From JAGWJU01 sp035533295 (GTDB lineage: Bacteria; Elusimicrobiota; Elusimicrobia; UBA1565; UBA9628): a stretch of 30,076 bases of DNA. Numbering within the stretch: the first letter of the stretch is position 1; each line of letters starts with the position of its first letter. The position numbers were made by a program, and so were the translations under genes. The notes beneath the pieces are model-generated. The model searched no databases and had not been told where the DNA came from. It saw only the letters and a list, made by a program, of their open reading frames with translations. The stretch spans positions 1-30,076 of the forward strand of contig DATLUA010000063.1 in NCBI GenBank assembly GCA_035533295.1. Direction: 5' to 3'. Of this stretch, positions 14,777 through 22,903 are shown piece after piece.

Positions 14777-15499
14777 TTAGAGCCGTTCCAATTCCTGAAG
14801 CAAGAGGCGCGGCAGCTGCCGCGCCAGGGCCCACTGACTGCGGGGAAGAAACTGCTTCAATTCTTTCTCAACGGCCTTCGCGCTTAGTCCTGCGGCGTTC
14901 TTAATGAGGCTGTCTTTGGCCGCGACGATTTTCCTGACCCCAAGGCGCTCGCGAAGAAGAAAATAGACGTCGTAAAAATCCCGAGGTTCTTTGCGGCGCA
15001 GCAGGGCCTCGACTTTCTCCTGGACCATTTCCTCCAAGGCCAGGGATTTGACCGAGTAGGGCGTCCAGAGCGGCGAGGCCACAAGCACGGTCTCTGTCTT
15101 GAGGTTTTTGGTCTGGCGCAGAGAAATGTTCCATTCGATTTGGACGGGCCACTCATGGACTTTGGTTTGAACCAAAGCGAACCATCCTCCGCTGGTTGGA
15201 TTGGACTCTTGAATCTTGAAGTCCAAGCCGGCCGTGGATGCCTCTCTGACCGCGAGCTTGATCCATCCCCCCACATGAAAGGCTTTGCTCCAGCCAGTGA
15301 AATCCAAATCCTCGGAGAAACGGGAGCTCTGCCGCAGAAGCCTAAGGGCGGTTCCCCCCTTGAATGCCAGCTTGACTTCTTCTTTGATGCCGCCGAAAAG
15401 CGCGGCGAGAAGGACGTGCTGCACGTATTCTCGGGCGACATTGGGCTCCGGCGTCTGCCACTTATCGCGCAGTTCTTCTATCTGGGATTTCGAGATCAT
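14777..15499 (-). CDS. abiEii: AbiEii-type nucleotidyltransferase toxin
   Basis: The 240-residue protein has the DNA polymerase beta-like nucleotidyltransferase signature of the AbiEii/COG2253 family: FKGGTALR (46-53) followed by RFSEDLDF (60-67), whose two Asp residues bind the metal, and a later RKEPRDFYDVYFLL helix. AbiEii toxins transfer nucleotides to targets such as tRNA and arrest growth; the AbiE system aborts phage infection. It overlaps the upstream antitoxin gene by 38 bases, with an AGGGAA ribosome-binding sequence before the ATG at 15499, as expected for a coupled antitoxin-toxin operon. The protein looks full length, with catalytic residues intact, so the pair may still be active although the host element is a relic. 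Confidence 0.85.
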   Translation of the reverse strand: MISKSQIEELRDKWQTPEPNVAREYVQHVLLAALFGGIKEEVKLAFKGGTALRLLRQSSRFSEDLDFTGWSKAFHVGGWIKLAVREASTAGLDFKIQESNPTSGGWFALVQTKVHEWPVQIEWNISLRQTKNLKTETVLVASPLWTPYSVKSLALEEMVQEKVEALLRRKEPRDFYDVYFLLRERLGVRKIVAAKDSLIKNAAGLSAKAVEKELKQFLPRSQWALARQLPRLLLQELERL

Positions 15500-16082
15500 G
15501 CTTTTCCCTATTGAACCATTTTATAAATAGCGGGCTATCGAACAACTCCAGGCAGGCATTGAGCTTCCCGCGATGGACGCCGTCCGTATTCAGGCGGCGG
15601 TTCCAGGGCTCCTTTTTCAAAAACACAAAATATAGATAGTCGGCCAGCGCTTTTTCTTTCTCCGCCATGAGGACGGATTCCCCGTTTATCTCTACGCTGC
15701 GATACCCGCTGAAGGCCGAGCGTTTGATGGTGCGGTAAGAGTAGCTCACGCCTCGGGCCTCGAACTCCCGCGTGCTTTTTGTGGTCACGGAAGTAACCGC
15801 GTAAACGGTCTCGGGAATCAAGCCGTAATAGGAAAGCGCGGAGGATAGAGAGACATATGACGGTCGATACAGCCTATTGGCAATTACCCAGGTGGACGGC
15901 ATCCGGGCTTTAACCGCGTAAAGGCCGCGTTTAAGCCTGCAAAGCAGCCCTTGGCGCGTATATCGGATCAGCAGGAATTTGGCCGAGATGGGGCTGACTC
16001 CCGCGATGGCCCGAAATTCCCGATCCGTAAAAACCTTGAATCGAGACTGGGTGAGCTTTTGATCGGTTTCTATCCATTTCAT
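15462..16082 (-). CDS. abiEi: AbiEi-like antitoxin / transcriptional repressor
   Basis: The 206-residue protein has an N-terminal winged helix-turn-helix (about residues 13-57, ending CRLKRGLYAV) and the AbiEi family block SYVSLSSALSYYGLIPE (75-91) followed by VTSVTTKSTREFE. AbiEi proteins neutralise AbiEii and repress their own operon by binding inverted repeats at the promoter. Here a consensus promoter and a perfect 22-base palindrome stand directly upstream, the palindrome ending one base before the ATG at 16082. No Shine-Dalgarno sequence is present because the palindrome occupies that place. It is the first gene of the operon and overlaps abiEii by 38 bases. Confidence 0.82.
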   Translation of the reverse strand: MKWIETDQKLTQSRFKVFTDREFRAIAGVSPISAKFLLIRYTRQGLLCRLKRGLYAVKARMPSTWVIANRLYRPSYVSLSSALSYYGLIPETVYAVTSVTTKSTREFEARGVSYSYRTIKRSAFSGYRSVEINGESVLMAEKEKALADYLYFVFLKKEPWNRRLNTDGVHRGKLNACLELFDSPLFIKWFNREKHDLEIPDRRTAR

Positions 16083-16083
16083 A

Positions 16084-16105
16084 TAAGTAGCAATATTGCT
16101 ACTTA
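16084..16105 (-). promoter_or_regulatory. Perfect 22-base palindrome, probable AbiEi operator
   Basis: TAAGTAGCAATATTGCTACT followed by TA reads the same on both strands. It covers the expected transcription start (about 16102) and reaches to one base before the abiEi start codon. Position and symmetry fit a repressor-binding site; it would also fold into a hairpin in the leader RNA. Confidence 0.75.
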
Positions 16106-16108
16106 GTT

Positions 16109-16137
16109 AGAATAGACTAGAAACCCCTTCTTGTCAA
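16109..16137 (-). promoter_or_regulatory. Promoter of the abiE operon
   Basis: Minus strand TTGACA (16137-16132, exact consensus), a 17-base spacer and TATTCT (16114-16109). The palindromic operator starts 3 bases downstream of the -10 element, so repressor binding would block initiation. Confidence 0.8.
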
Positions 16138-16164
16138 TACCAAGCACAGGGAAACCCACCATAA

Positions 16165-16514
16165 AGGCCGCGCAAAACACCGCGAAGCGCGATATGCTGC
16201 TTCTCGCGGGTTCTGAAAGATGCTAAAATAGCGGCGTTCAGGTTTCACGATTTAAGACACACGTTCGCGAGCCATTTTGTGATGAGAACCGGAGATTTGC
16301 CGACTCTACAGAAGATTCTGGGCCATGCTTCGCCGCAAATGACCCTGAGATACGCCCATTTGGCGCAGGAGCACCTGGCTGCGGAAATGAAGATTTTTGA
16401 CTCGTCCATGCCCGTGGAATCCCATGATTTCGCCGCGGATGGACACTATATGGACACCAGCTCAAAAACGGCGGGCGTCCAGATGTTGAAAAAGCCTTAT
16501 AAATCCAGAGCTTT

Positions 16515-16524
<10 letters not shown>
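16165..16524 (+). pseudogene. Tyrosine recombinase (integrase), C-terminal fragment
   Basis: The open frame after a stop at 16162 reads LKDAKIAAFRFHDLRHTFAS, then LPTLQKILGHASPQMTLRYA and HL. These are the second half of the tyrosine recombinase active site: HxxR (HDLRH), the GH motif (LGHASP) and the nucleophile Tyr in RYAHL. The N-terminal arm- and core-binding domains and the first catalytic Arg are missing, and no start codon with a ribosome-binding site precedes the homology, so this is a truncated gene. Its reading frame runs to a TAG formed by bases 8-10 of the tRNA (16522-16524), so the original integrase ended inside its own attachment site. One copy of the 22-base repeat (16439-16460) lies in its 3' part. 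Confidence 0.8.
16439..16460 (+). repeat. 22-base direct repeat, right copy
   Basis: Identical to 14752-14773. It lies within the integrase 3' coding tail, 51 bases before the right-hand tRNA repeat, and contains the heptamer TGGACAC twice. Confidence 0.6.
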
Positions 16525-16590
<66 letters not shown>

Positions 16591-16607
16591 GTTTTCCTTC
16601 CTTCATA

Positions 16608-17564
16608 ATGGACATAAGGACGCTTAAAAAACTCAAATCGACAGCAGGCGTGGCCGTTCTAGCGATCTTGTTTTTTTATCCGATGCATGCCTCCGCCAAG
16701 GGTTCAAACGAGGCCGCGGAAGAACTCTGTTCGGCGGCTTGGGCTGGTCCGGCGCAGTGCTCTTCCGCGCTGTCTACCAACGAGGCGTCCTTTATGAGCC
16801 GGGCGGCTTCTGGAGTTCTCGCCTTCAAGCCTTGCCCCGCCGATTGGCGCGCGAAAAAACGCGGCGGCTGCTGGGCTAAGGTCTCCGTTTTTAAAGATGA
16901 AGGCCCGGTCTGGGCCTATGTCGCGCCGGAGGGCTGGCTCGTCGACTCCCGCTGCCTGCGCGATTCTCGCTTTGGCCCGCACGAATTGCTTGGCGCGCTT
17001 AAGACCGCGTCGCGCAAAATGAATCCGGTCGCGCCGCTCTCGCAGGGCGGCTGCCTTGGGACCTACAATCCGGACTGAGCCCAGGAGCTGACGGCGCAAG
17101 TCTGGAGCCGCCGCGTGGCCGTCGAATGCCCGGCCTGGAGCGCGGCGGAGACTCCATGCGGCGAGGAAACGGCTCAGGATTCCGGATTTTCCGGCGAGCT
17201 TGGCGCGGGCGGGGCGGATCATCTCATCGTCATCGAAAACGTCGCGCCGTGCCTCAAGAGCCAGAATTTGGGCCTGTCCGCGTTCCTTTTCCACGAGTTC
17301 CTGCATGCGGCGGGAGCCGACAGCGTGCCCTTGAGCCAGCACGACGATCCGAACGTGAGCCAGTACGCTTTTACGCGCGACCGGGTCTACGGCACGGAGT
17401 TCTTGTGCTTTTTGCCCAAGAGCCAAGTCAACGTGGTGCAGTGCCGCGACGCCGTGTCCTAGGAGACGAATCGTCCCCGCTACGATTTATGCCGGACGGG
17501 TTTCAGCACGGACTTCACCTCCAACCCTCCCGCGTATTTCCTGGAGGGCCACGCGTTCCGTTAA
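16608..17564 (+). pseudogene. Secreted HExxH metalloprotease-like protein, interrupted by two stop codons
   Basis: One reading frame of 318 codons codes throughout but contains TGA at 17076 (codon 157) and TAG at 17460 (codon 285) before the final TAA at 17562. It begins with a clear signal peptide (KKLKSTAGVAVLAILFFYPM then HASA), is rich in Cys, and between the stops carries LFHEFLHAAGAD (H229, E230, H233), a zinc-protease HExxH motif, followed by SQHDD. After the TAG the frame still reads sensibly (YDLCRTGFSTDF, PPAYFLEGHAFR). TGG to TGA and CAG to TAG transitions would explain the stops. The intact first part would encode a 156-residue secreted peptide without the active site. It starts 17 bases after tRNA-Ala and has no visible ribosome-binding site. 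Confidence 0.65.
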
Positions 17565-17571
17565 ACTTGGG

Positions 17572-17590
17572 GGTCTAAAGACCGGTTTTT
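17572..17590 (+). terminator. Weak candidate terminator hairpin
   Basis: GGTC-TAAA-GACC followed by GGTTTTT, just after the HExxH gene. The stem has only 4 base pairs, so the call is tentative. Confidence 0.35.
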
Positions 17591-17630
17591 CGGGCCCTTT
17601 TGGCCCATGCCGCCTCCCGCCGCCTTCCTT

Positions 17631-17636
17631 TATAAT
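17631..17636 (+). promoter_or_regulatory. Candidate -10 element of the GxW-domain gene
   Basis: A consensus TATAAT lies 48 bases before the chosen start at 17685. No convincing -35 sequence is found at the proper distance. Confidence 0.4.
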
Positions 17637-17684
17637 AACAGGGTCATGAAGGTGCAGTTGAATTGCCGTTTCGGAGGTTTTGCC

Positions 17685-18794
17685 ATGCCCGTTAAAAAAG
17701 GAATTCCCACGATTTTTTCTTTGGGGCTTGCCGCCCTGTTGTCCGGCTTGGCCTGCCGCTTCGCGCGGGCCGCAGATTTTGAAGCGGGTTCAGTGGACGC
17801 GGTCAGTGGCCTCAACATCCCCGTCAACGCCGCCGAGACCCTTGGCGCCGCGAGCATGGACATGAGCGGCTTAAACACCAGCGGCCTCAATGCCGCCGGC
17901 ATCAACGGCACGATCCCTGGAATTGCCTCTGAGACCGGTTTGAGCCAAGGTCTCGCGGCTCCCGAAGTTCCAGTTGCGGTTAAGAGCCGAGCGGCCCAAG
18001 CTTCTGCGCCGGGGACGCAGGCCGAAACGAAACCCGAAAGCGCGATGAAAGCCGCAGAGAGCCTGGTTGGGCGCTTGGGCGCTTTCGTCAAGAGCGAGAC
18101 TTCAGGCGCGGCGGGCAAGGCCCAAGGAGTGGTTGGGCAAGTCTCCCATGGGCGGATGATGTTCGATCTGGCGGGCAAGAGCGCTGACAAGTCCGTTTCC
18201 ATCGGGATGGACGCGCAAGAGGCCGCGTCTCAAAACTCGGCTATTTCCTTGCAGGCGACCGCGCCGATTTCGGCCGGCGGCAAAACCGTCGTTCCCTCCA
18301 ATTCGCTCAAGGCCTTGGAGGGCGCGTGGCGCCTGGTGTCCGGCAACGGCCCCAAGCTCATGGAGTTAGTCGTCAAGGGCGACGCGGTCCAAATGCGCTG
18401 GCCGGAAATGGGTTATAACACCGGATATGATTTTTCCAACATAAACGGCCCGGCGATCATCGACAAGCCTTGGCGGGGCGGCGTTCTCGCGCCGGGAGGT
18501 CTCATTACCGGCGAGACAACGACGACCTTTAAGGACGGCAAGCTCGTGATGCGCAACGTTAGCACGGAAACGCACGCGATAAGAATTCCCGAGCAGGTGG
18601 TGACGACTAAATCCCTTGAGGTTCAGGGCGACCGTCTCATCCAGACCGAGGAGATGGCTCTTTATCGCAGGCTCTTTTTCTACTTCGGGCCCTACAGCGT
18701 CCGGACGACCTTCAACACCACCAACCTCGACAACTCCAACTTCGGAAAATCGTCGGCCGTTTACGAGCGCGTCGTGACCGAAAAGAAACCCTAA
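17685..18794 (+). CDS. Secreted protein with C-terminal GxW (lipocalin-like) domain
   Basis: From ATG 17685 the protein has 369 residues. This start is chosen because GGAGG lies 7 bases upstream and a good signal peptide follows (KKGIPTIFSLGLAALLSGLA, cleavage after ARA); longer in-frame starts at 17646 and 17607 lack these. The mature N-terminus is low-complexity, with repeated (S)GLN units (VSGLNIP, MSGLNTSGLNAAGING), then an Ala/Ser/Lys-rich linker. The last 150 residues begin LEGAWRLVSGNGPKLMELVV and continue as short beta strands, resembling lipocalin-type barrels whose first strand has GxW. No exact family or ligand is recognised. It converges on aspS with 21 bases between them. Confidence 0.72.
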   Translation: MPVKKGIPTIFSLGLAALLSGLACRFARAADFEAGSVDAVSGLNIPVNAAETLGAASMDMSGLNTSGLNAAGINGTIPGIASETGLSQGLAAPEVPVAVKSRAAQASAPGTQAETKPESAMKAAESLVGRLGAFVKSETSGAAGKAQGVVGQVSHGRMMFDLAGKSADKSVSIGMDAQEAASQNSAISLQATAPISAGGKTVVPSNSLKALEGAWRLVSGNGPKLMELVVKGDAVQMRWPEMGYNTGYDFSNINGPAIIDKPWRGGVLAPGGLITGETTTTFKDGKLVMRNVSTETHAIRIPEQVVTTKSLEVQGDRLIQTEEMALYRRLFFYFGPYSVRTTFNTTNLDNSNFGKSSAVYERVVTEKKP

Positions 18795-18815
18795 AAAGTA
18801 AAAGAGCGCTTCGGA

Positions 18816-20645
18816 TTAGGCGGGCTTGGCCGGCTGAGGCGGCAGGTCCAGCTTGATGTGCAGTTCCTTGAGTTGCTTTTGACCCACGGGGCCGGGCGCC
18901 TCGCTCAACGGGCAGGTGCCCTTCTGGGTCTTGGGGAACGCGATGACCTCGCGGATGGAGTCTTCCCCCCGCAAAATCGCGATGAGCCGATCGAAGCCCA
19001 AGGCGATGCCGCCGTGCGGCGGCGCGCCGTGCTCCAGGGCGTTCAAGAGCAGACCGAACTTCTCTTCCTGCTCCGCGGGCGAGTAGCCCATCAGGGAAAG
19101 GATTTTGCGCTGGATGTCCGCGCGATGGTTGCGCACCGAGCCCGAGGCGAGCTCCGTGCTGTTCAAGACCAAGTCGTACTGATGCGAGCGAATGTTGCCC
19201 GGGTCGGAATCGAGCTTGGGCAAGTCCTCCGCGAGCGGCGCGGTAAAAGGGTTGTGCGTGAAGGTCCAGCGTTTTTCCTCGGGTTCCCACTCAAGCAACG
19301 GGAAGTGCAGGACCCAGTAAAAGGCCCAGGGCTTTGTAAGCGCGGGTTTGAGCTTGGCGATGAGCTCTTTTCTGAGCGCGCCCAAGGCCGGCGCCGCGAC
19401 CGCGGCCTTGTCCGCAGCGAAGAACACCACCGTGCCGAGCTTGGCGTTGGCGGCTTTTTCGATGCCGGAGAGCTCCTCGGGTTTTAAAAACTTGACGATG
19501 GGTGATTCCGGGCCCGCCGCGGTCCATTTGATCCAGGCAAGGCCCTTCAAGCCCAGCCCTTTGACCATCTCCGTCAGCTTGTCGATGTCGGCGCGGGAAA
19601 ACTCGTGGCTGACCGCAATGGCGCGCACCACGCCGCCCGCGCGCGCGGTTTCGCCGAAGACCTTGAACGCGCTCTCCTTGAATAGCTCGGTCAAATCGAA
19701 AATCTCAAAGCCGTAGCGCAGGTCAGCCTTGTCCGAGCCGTAGCGCCGCATCAAATCCTCGTACTCCATGCGCGCGAAAGGCGTTTCCAGGTCGGTGCCC
19801 ATGGATTCCTTGAACACGGCTTTCAAGAAGCGCTCGACCACGGCGTGGACGTCTTTTTCCTCGACGAAGGACATCTCCAGGTCGATTTGCGTGTGCTCGG
19901 GCTGGCGGTCGGCGCGCAGGTCCTCGTCGCGGAAGGCCCGCGCCAGTTGATAATATTTTTCAACGCCCGAAGCCATTAAAATCTGTTTGAAAATCTGCGG
20001 CGACTGAGGCAGGGCGTAGAAGGTGCCGGGGCGCAGACGGCAGGGCACCAGGAAGTCGCGCGCGCCCTCGGGCGTGGCCTTGGTCAAAATCGGAGTTTCC
20101 ACTTCCCAGAAGCCCAGAGCGTCCAACTCCCGGCGGACAATCGCGCCGACGCGGTGGCGCAGGCGCAGGTTCTCGCGCATGCGCTCCGAGCGCAGATCAA
20201 GGAAGCGGTACTTGAGACGCGTCTCCTCGGAAACGCCCGAGGCCGAATCCACCTCGAAGGGCAGGGTCTTGGCGGTGTTGAGAAGAGTGATTTCCTCCGC
20301 GGCGATTTCCACGCCGCCGGTGGGAATCTTGAGGTTCTCGGTGCCTTGGGGCCGCGGGCGCAGCGCGCCCAGCACGCTGACCACGTGCTCGGAGCCCAGC
20401 TTGGAGGCGGCTAGAAACGCGGCCGATTGCTCGGGGTTGGCCACCACTTGAATGAGGCCCGAGCGATCGCGCAAATCAAAGAAGTAAACCCCGCCGTGGT
20501 CGCGCCGGGCGTGGACCCAGCCCGCCACGCGCACGTGGGCGCCGACTTGGGCCGGGCGTAGATCACCGCAGGCGTGAGTGCGGTAGGGGTTGGCCGCGTC
20601 CAGGGCCGGCGTCGGGGCGTGATCCGGGCTTAAAGTTTGGCTCAT
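18816..20645 (-). CDS. aspS: Aspartyl-tRNA synthetase, probably non-discriminating
   Basis: The 609-residue class IIb synthetase is of bacterial type, with an N-terminal OB-fold anticodon domain, a central GAD insertion and a catalytic domain carrying motif 2 (FRDEDLRADRQPEHTQIDLE) and motif 3 (GIALGFDRL, near 547). In the anticodon domain it has H50 (RRDHGG) and G101 (RPRPQG), matching the His and Gly that in Pseudomonas AspRS are linked to charging both tRNA-Asp and tRNA-Asn. If so, Asn-tRNA would be completed by the GatCAB amidotransferase. It follows murG after 51 bases but has its own promoter, and its mRNA leader would be only about 7 bases with no ribosome-binding site. Confidence 0.94.
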   Translation of the reverse strand: MSQTLSPDHAPTPALDAANPYRTHACGDLRPAQVGAHVRVAGWVHARRDHGGVYFFDLRDRSGLIQVVANPEQSAAFLAASKLGSEHVVSVLGALRPRPQGTENLKIPTGGVEIAAEEITLLNTAKTLPFEVDSASGVSEETRLKYRFLDLRSERMRENLRLRHRVGAIVRRELDALGFWEVETPILTKATPEGARDFLVPCRLRPGTFYALPQSPQIFKQILMASGVEKYYQLARAFRDEDLRADRQPEHTQIDLEMSFVEEKDVHAVVERFLKAVFKESMGTDLETPFARMEYEDLMRRYGSDKADLRYGFEIFDLTELFKESAFKVFGETARAGGVVRAIAVSHEFSRADIDKLTEMVKGLGLKGLAWIKWTAAGPESPIVKFLKPEELSGIEKAANAKLGTVVFFAADKAAVAAPALGALRKELIAKLKPALTKPWAFYWVLHFPLLEWEPEEKRWTFTHNPFTAPLAEDLPKLDSDPGNIRSHQYDLVLNSTELASGSVRNHRADIQRKILSLMGYSPAEQEEKFGLLLNALEHGAPPHGGIALGFDRLIAILRGEDSIREVIAFPKTQKGTCPLSEAPGPVGQKQLKELHIKLDLPPQPAKPA

Positions 20646-20658
20646 CGCAGTGCGCTTG

Positions 20659-20688
20659 AGTATAGCGAATCGGCGGCGCGGCGGGCAA
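20659..20688 (-). promoter_or_regulatory. Promoter of aspS
   Basis: Minus strand TTGCCC (20688-20683), an 18-base spacer and TATACT (20664-20659). The predicted start is near 20652, about 7 bases from the ATG at 20645. Confidence 0.55.
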
Positions 20689-20696
20689 ATGTCTGT

Positions 20697-21800
20697 CTAG
20701 GCCGCGAGCGCTTCGATGGCGCGGACCAATGCGGGGACGGTTTCGGAGGACGTGGGCAGGGCCAACCGGGAATAGCTTTCGGACATGGCGCGGCGCTTCT
20801 CCGCGCTTTGCAGCGCCGGCTCCATGACTGGAAGCAGATCGGCCTCAAGCCGCTCTTCCTCCACGACCGCGGCCGCGCCGATTTTCTCAAGGACCGACGC
20901 GTTCTTTAATTGGTGGCCCGCGGCCGCATGCGGGTAGGGAATGAGAATGGCCGGCTTTTTTTGGGCGAAGAGCTCAGCCAAGGTGCTGGCTCCGGCGCGG
21001 CAAATTACGGCGTCTGCCGCGCCGTAGGCCTGCTCCATGGCGCCTATATAAGGAAGGACGACGGACTTAAACGTGACTCCCGCGTAGAATGCGCGTGTTT
21101 GCGCCAGCCATTTCTCTCCGGAGATGTGGAGGACTTGGAAAATCGGCCGAGAGGACCGCGCAGCCGAGGATTTGAGAACGGCCGGCACAGCGCGGTTGAG
21201 CGCCGCGGCCCCCTGGCTGCCGCCAAAGATGAGGAGAGTCGTCATGGCCGGATCGAGCCCTAGGCTTTGGCGCGCCTGAATTTGAGGCATCGCCGCGCGC
21301 AGTTCCACGCGGATGGGGGTCCCGGTCAGTGTTTCCCCGTTTTTGAGCCCGCCAAACGGCGGCAAGCCCCAGAAAATTTTTGCGCCCAAGCTTCGGCAGA
21401 GCTTGTTGGCCAACCCCAGGATGGCGTTGGATTCATGCGCGGCGGACGGGATGCCCGCAAGCCTCGCGGCCAGAAGGCAGGGGACAGACACGTAGCCGCC
21501 CATACCGAGGACGACGCCCGGTTCGAAATCGGCGACCAAGCGGCGCGCGGTCCAGGCGCTTTTGACGAGCTTGAAGCCAAAGCGCGGCAGCTTGAGGCTT
21601 AGGGATCGCGGCAGGCCCTCCAAATCGACAGCCGCGGCCCCGATGCCGTTGTCCTCGAGCAGCTTGTCGGCCGGCCCGCCGGGCTTAAGCGCGATGAGCG
21701 GCTGCCAGCCGCGTTCCTTCAAGGCCTTAGCCAAAGCGAAGCCGGGGTAGAAGTGTCCGCCGGTCCCTCCCGCCGCGATGAGGATTCTTTTCTTTCTCAC
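20697..21800 (-). CDS. murG: UDP-GlcNAc:lipid I N-acetylglucosaminyltransferase MurG
   Basis: The 367-residue GT-B glycosyltransferase adds GlcNAc to lipid I to make lipid II on the cytoplasmic face of the membrane. The N-terminal GGTGGHFYPG (11-20) is the MurG hallmark; the C-terminal half has IFGGSQGAAALN, ICRAGASTLAELFAQKKPAI and the PYPHAAAGHQLKNA nucleotide-sugar site. The GTG start overlaps the ftsW stop (GTGA, 21797-21800). It is the last gene of the cluster; murC, murB and ftsQAZ, which often follow murG, are not here. Confidence 0.95.
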   Translation of the reverse strand: MRKKRILIAAGGTGGHFYPGFALAKALKERGWQPLIALKPGGPADKLLEDNGIGAAAVDLEGLPRSLSLKLPRFGFKLVKSAWTARRLVADFEPGVVLGMGGYVSVPCLLAARLAGIPSAAHESNAILGLANKLCRSLGAKIFWGLPPFGGLKNGETLTGTPIRVELRAAMPQIQARQSLGLDPAMTTLLIFGGSQGAAALNRAVPAVLKSSAARSSRPIFQVLHISGEKWLAQTRAFYAGVTFKSVVLPYIGAMEQAYGAADAVICRAGASTLAELFAQKKPAILIPYPHAAAGHQLKNASVLEKIGAAAVVEEERLEADLLPVMEPALQSAEKRRAMSESYSRLALPTSSETVPALVRAIEALAA

Positions 21801-22903
21801 GCGGGCTCCGCGTCGTGCGCGCCCTGGCGGGAGATGTTGAGCAGGATGCCGGTCCCCATCAAGGTCGAGAGCAGCGACGAGCCGCCGAAGGACATGAAGG
21901 GCAGCGGGATGCCCTTGGTGGGCAGAAGCCCGATGGACATGGCCATGTTGAAGAAGGCCTGCAGGGTGATGGTCAAAGTGATGCCTCCGGCTAAAAGCAC
22001 TCCGAAGAGATCCGGCGCGCGCCTGGCCGTGCGCATGCCGCGGATTAAAAACCAGGCGAAAAGCGCGATGAGGGCCAGGCCGCCGAAAAGGCCCAACTCC
22101 TCGCAGAGGACCGGAAAGATGAAGTCCGTGTAAGGCGCGGGCAGGTACATGAGCTTTAACTGCGAGGCGCCCAGGCCCTTGCCGAACCAGCCTCCGGAGC
22201 CGACCGCGATCAAAGACTGCGCCAGCTGGTAGCTCGCGCCGCGCGCGTTCTTGAAGGGATTAAGGAAATTAAGGACCCGCGCGCGCCGGTAGGGATATTT
22301 GACGAGTTCGTAGGCCACCACGGGCACGCCGGCCAAAATCGCTCCGAACACGTAGGAGACGCGTCCGCCGCCCGCGAAAATCATGATGACGCTCACGCCG
22401 AAGATGAGCACCGGCGTGCCTAGGTCCCGCCCCGCGCCGATGAGCAGGAGCAGAAGGCCCACCATGCCCAGAGGGACCAAGAGCCCGGCGGTGAGATCCT
22501 TGACCTTGCGGTGGTTGCGGTCGAAGTAGTGGGCCAGGAAGATGACCGCGGTCAGCTTGGCGAACTCGGAGGGCTCGATGCCCATGGGCCCCAGGCGTAT
22601 CCAGCGTCGCACGCCCGCGACCGGGTGGCCCAGCAGGGCCAGCGCCAGCGCCAGGACCGTGGCGATGAAAATCGACATGACCAGTGAGCGGATTTTTTTG
22701 TAATCGGTTCGGCTCAAGAGCCACATAGCGCCCAGACCCAAAAGCGCCCAAAAGAACTGGCGCTTTAAAAAATAGAGGGAACTCCCCAGGTTTTCCCTGG
22801 CCCAGATGGCGCTCGATGAGTAGACCATGACCAAGCCCCAGCACACCAGCGCCAGGACGATGGAGAGAAGGGTGTAATCGATCTCCCGGCGCCGTCCGCT
22901 CAT
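21797..22903 (-). CDS. ftsW: Septal peptidoglycan polymerase FtsW
   Basis: The 368-residue polytopic membrane protein of the SEDS family polymerises lipid II at the division site. About ten hydrophobic segments are visible, together with SEDS motifs: GVRRWIRLGPMGIEPSEFAK after the fourth segment, YQLAQSLIAVGSGGWFGKGL in the large periplasmic loop, and the C-terminal LPFMSFGGSSLLSTLMGTGI. The position between murD and murG, and ftsI in the same cluster, favour FtsW over RodA. ATGA overlap with murD at 22900-22903. Confidence 0.93.
   Translation of the reverse strand: MSGRRREIDYTLLSIVLALVCWGLVMVYSSSAIWARENLGSSLYFLKRQFFWALLGLGAMWLLSRTDYKKIRSLVMSIFIATVLALALALLGHPVAGVRRWIRLGPMGIEPSEFAKLTAVIFLAHYFDRNHRKVKDLTAGLLVPLGMVGLLLLLIGAGRDLGTPVLIFGVSVIMIFAGGGRVSYVFGAILAGVPVVAYELVKYPYRRARVLNFLNPFKNARGASYQLAQSLIAVGSGGWFGKGLGASQLKLMYLPAPYTDFIFPVLCEELGLFGGLALIALFAWFLIRGMRTARRAPDLFGVLLAGGITLTITLQAFFNMAMSIGLLPTKGIPLPFMSFGGSSLLSTLMGTGILLNISRQGAHDAEPA

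Noticed and set aside
14613..14834. Minus-strand frame of 73 codons across the left end of the relic
   Set aside because: It runs antisense through the tRNA 5' half and the 22-base repeat, has no ribosome-binding site and resembles nothing; it is an accidental frame.
16238..16465. Minus-strand frame of 75 codons over the integrase fragment
   Set aside because: The plus strand here carries clear tyrosine recombinase motifs; the minus-strand frame is its complement.
17076..17078. TGA as a selenocysteine codon
   Set aside because: The context (NPD-stop-AQE) is not a redox site, no clear stem-loop was noticed downstream, and a second stop (TAG) interrupts the same frame, so gene decay is simpler.
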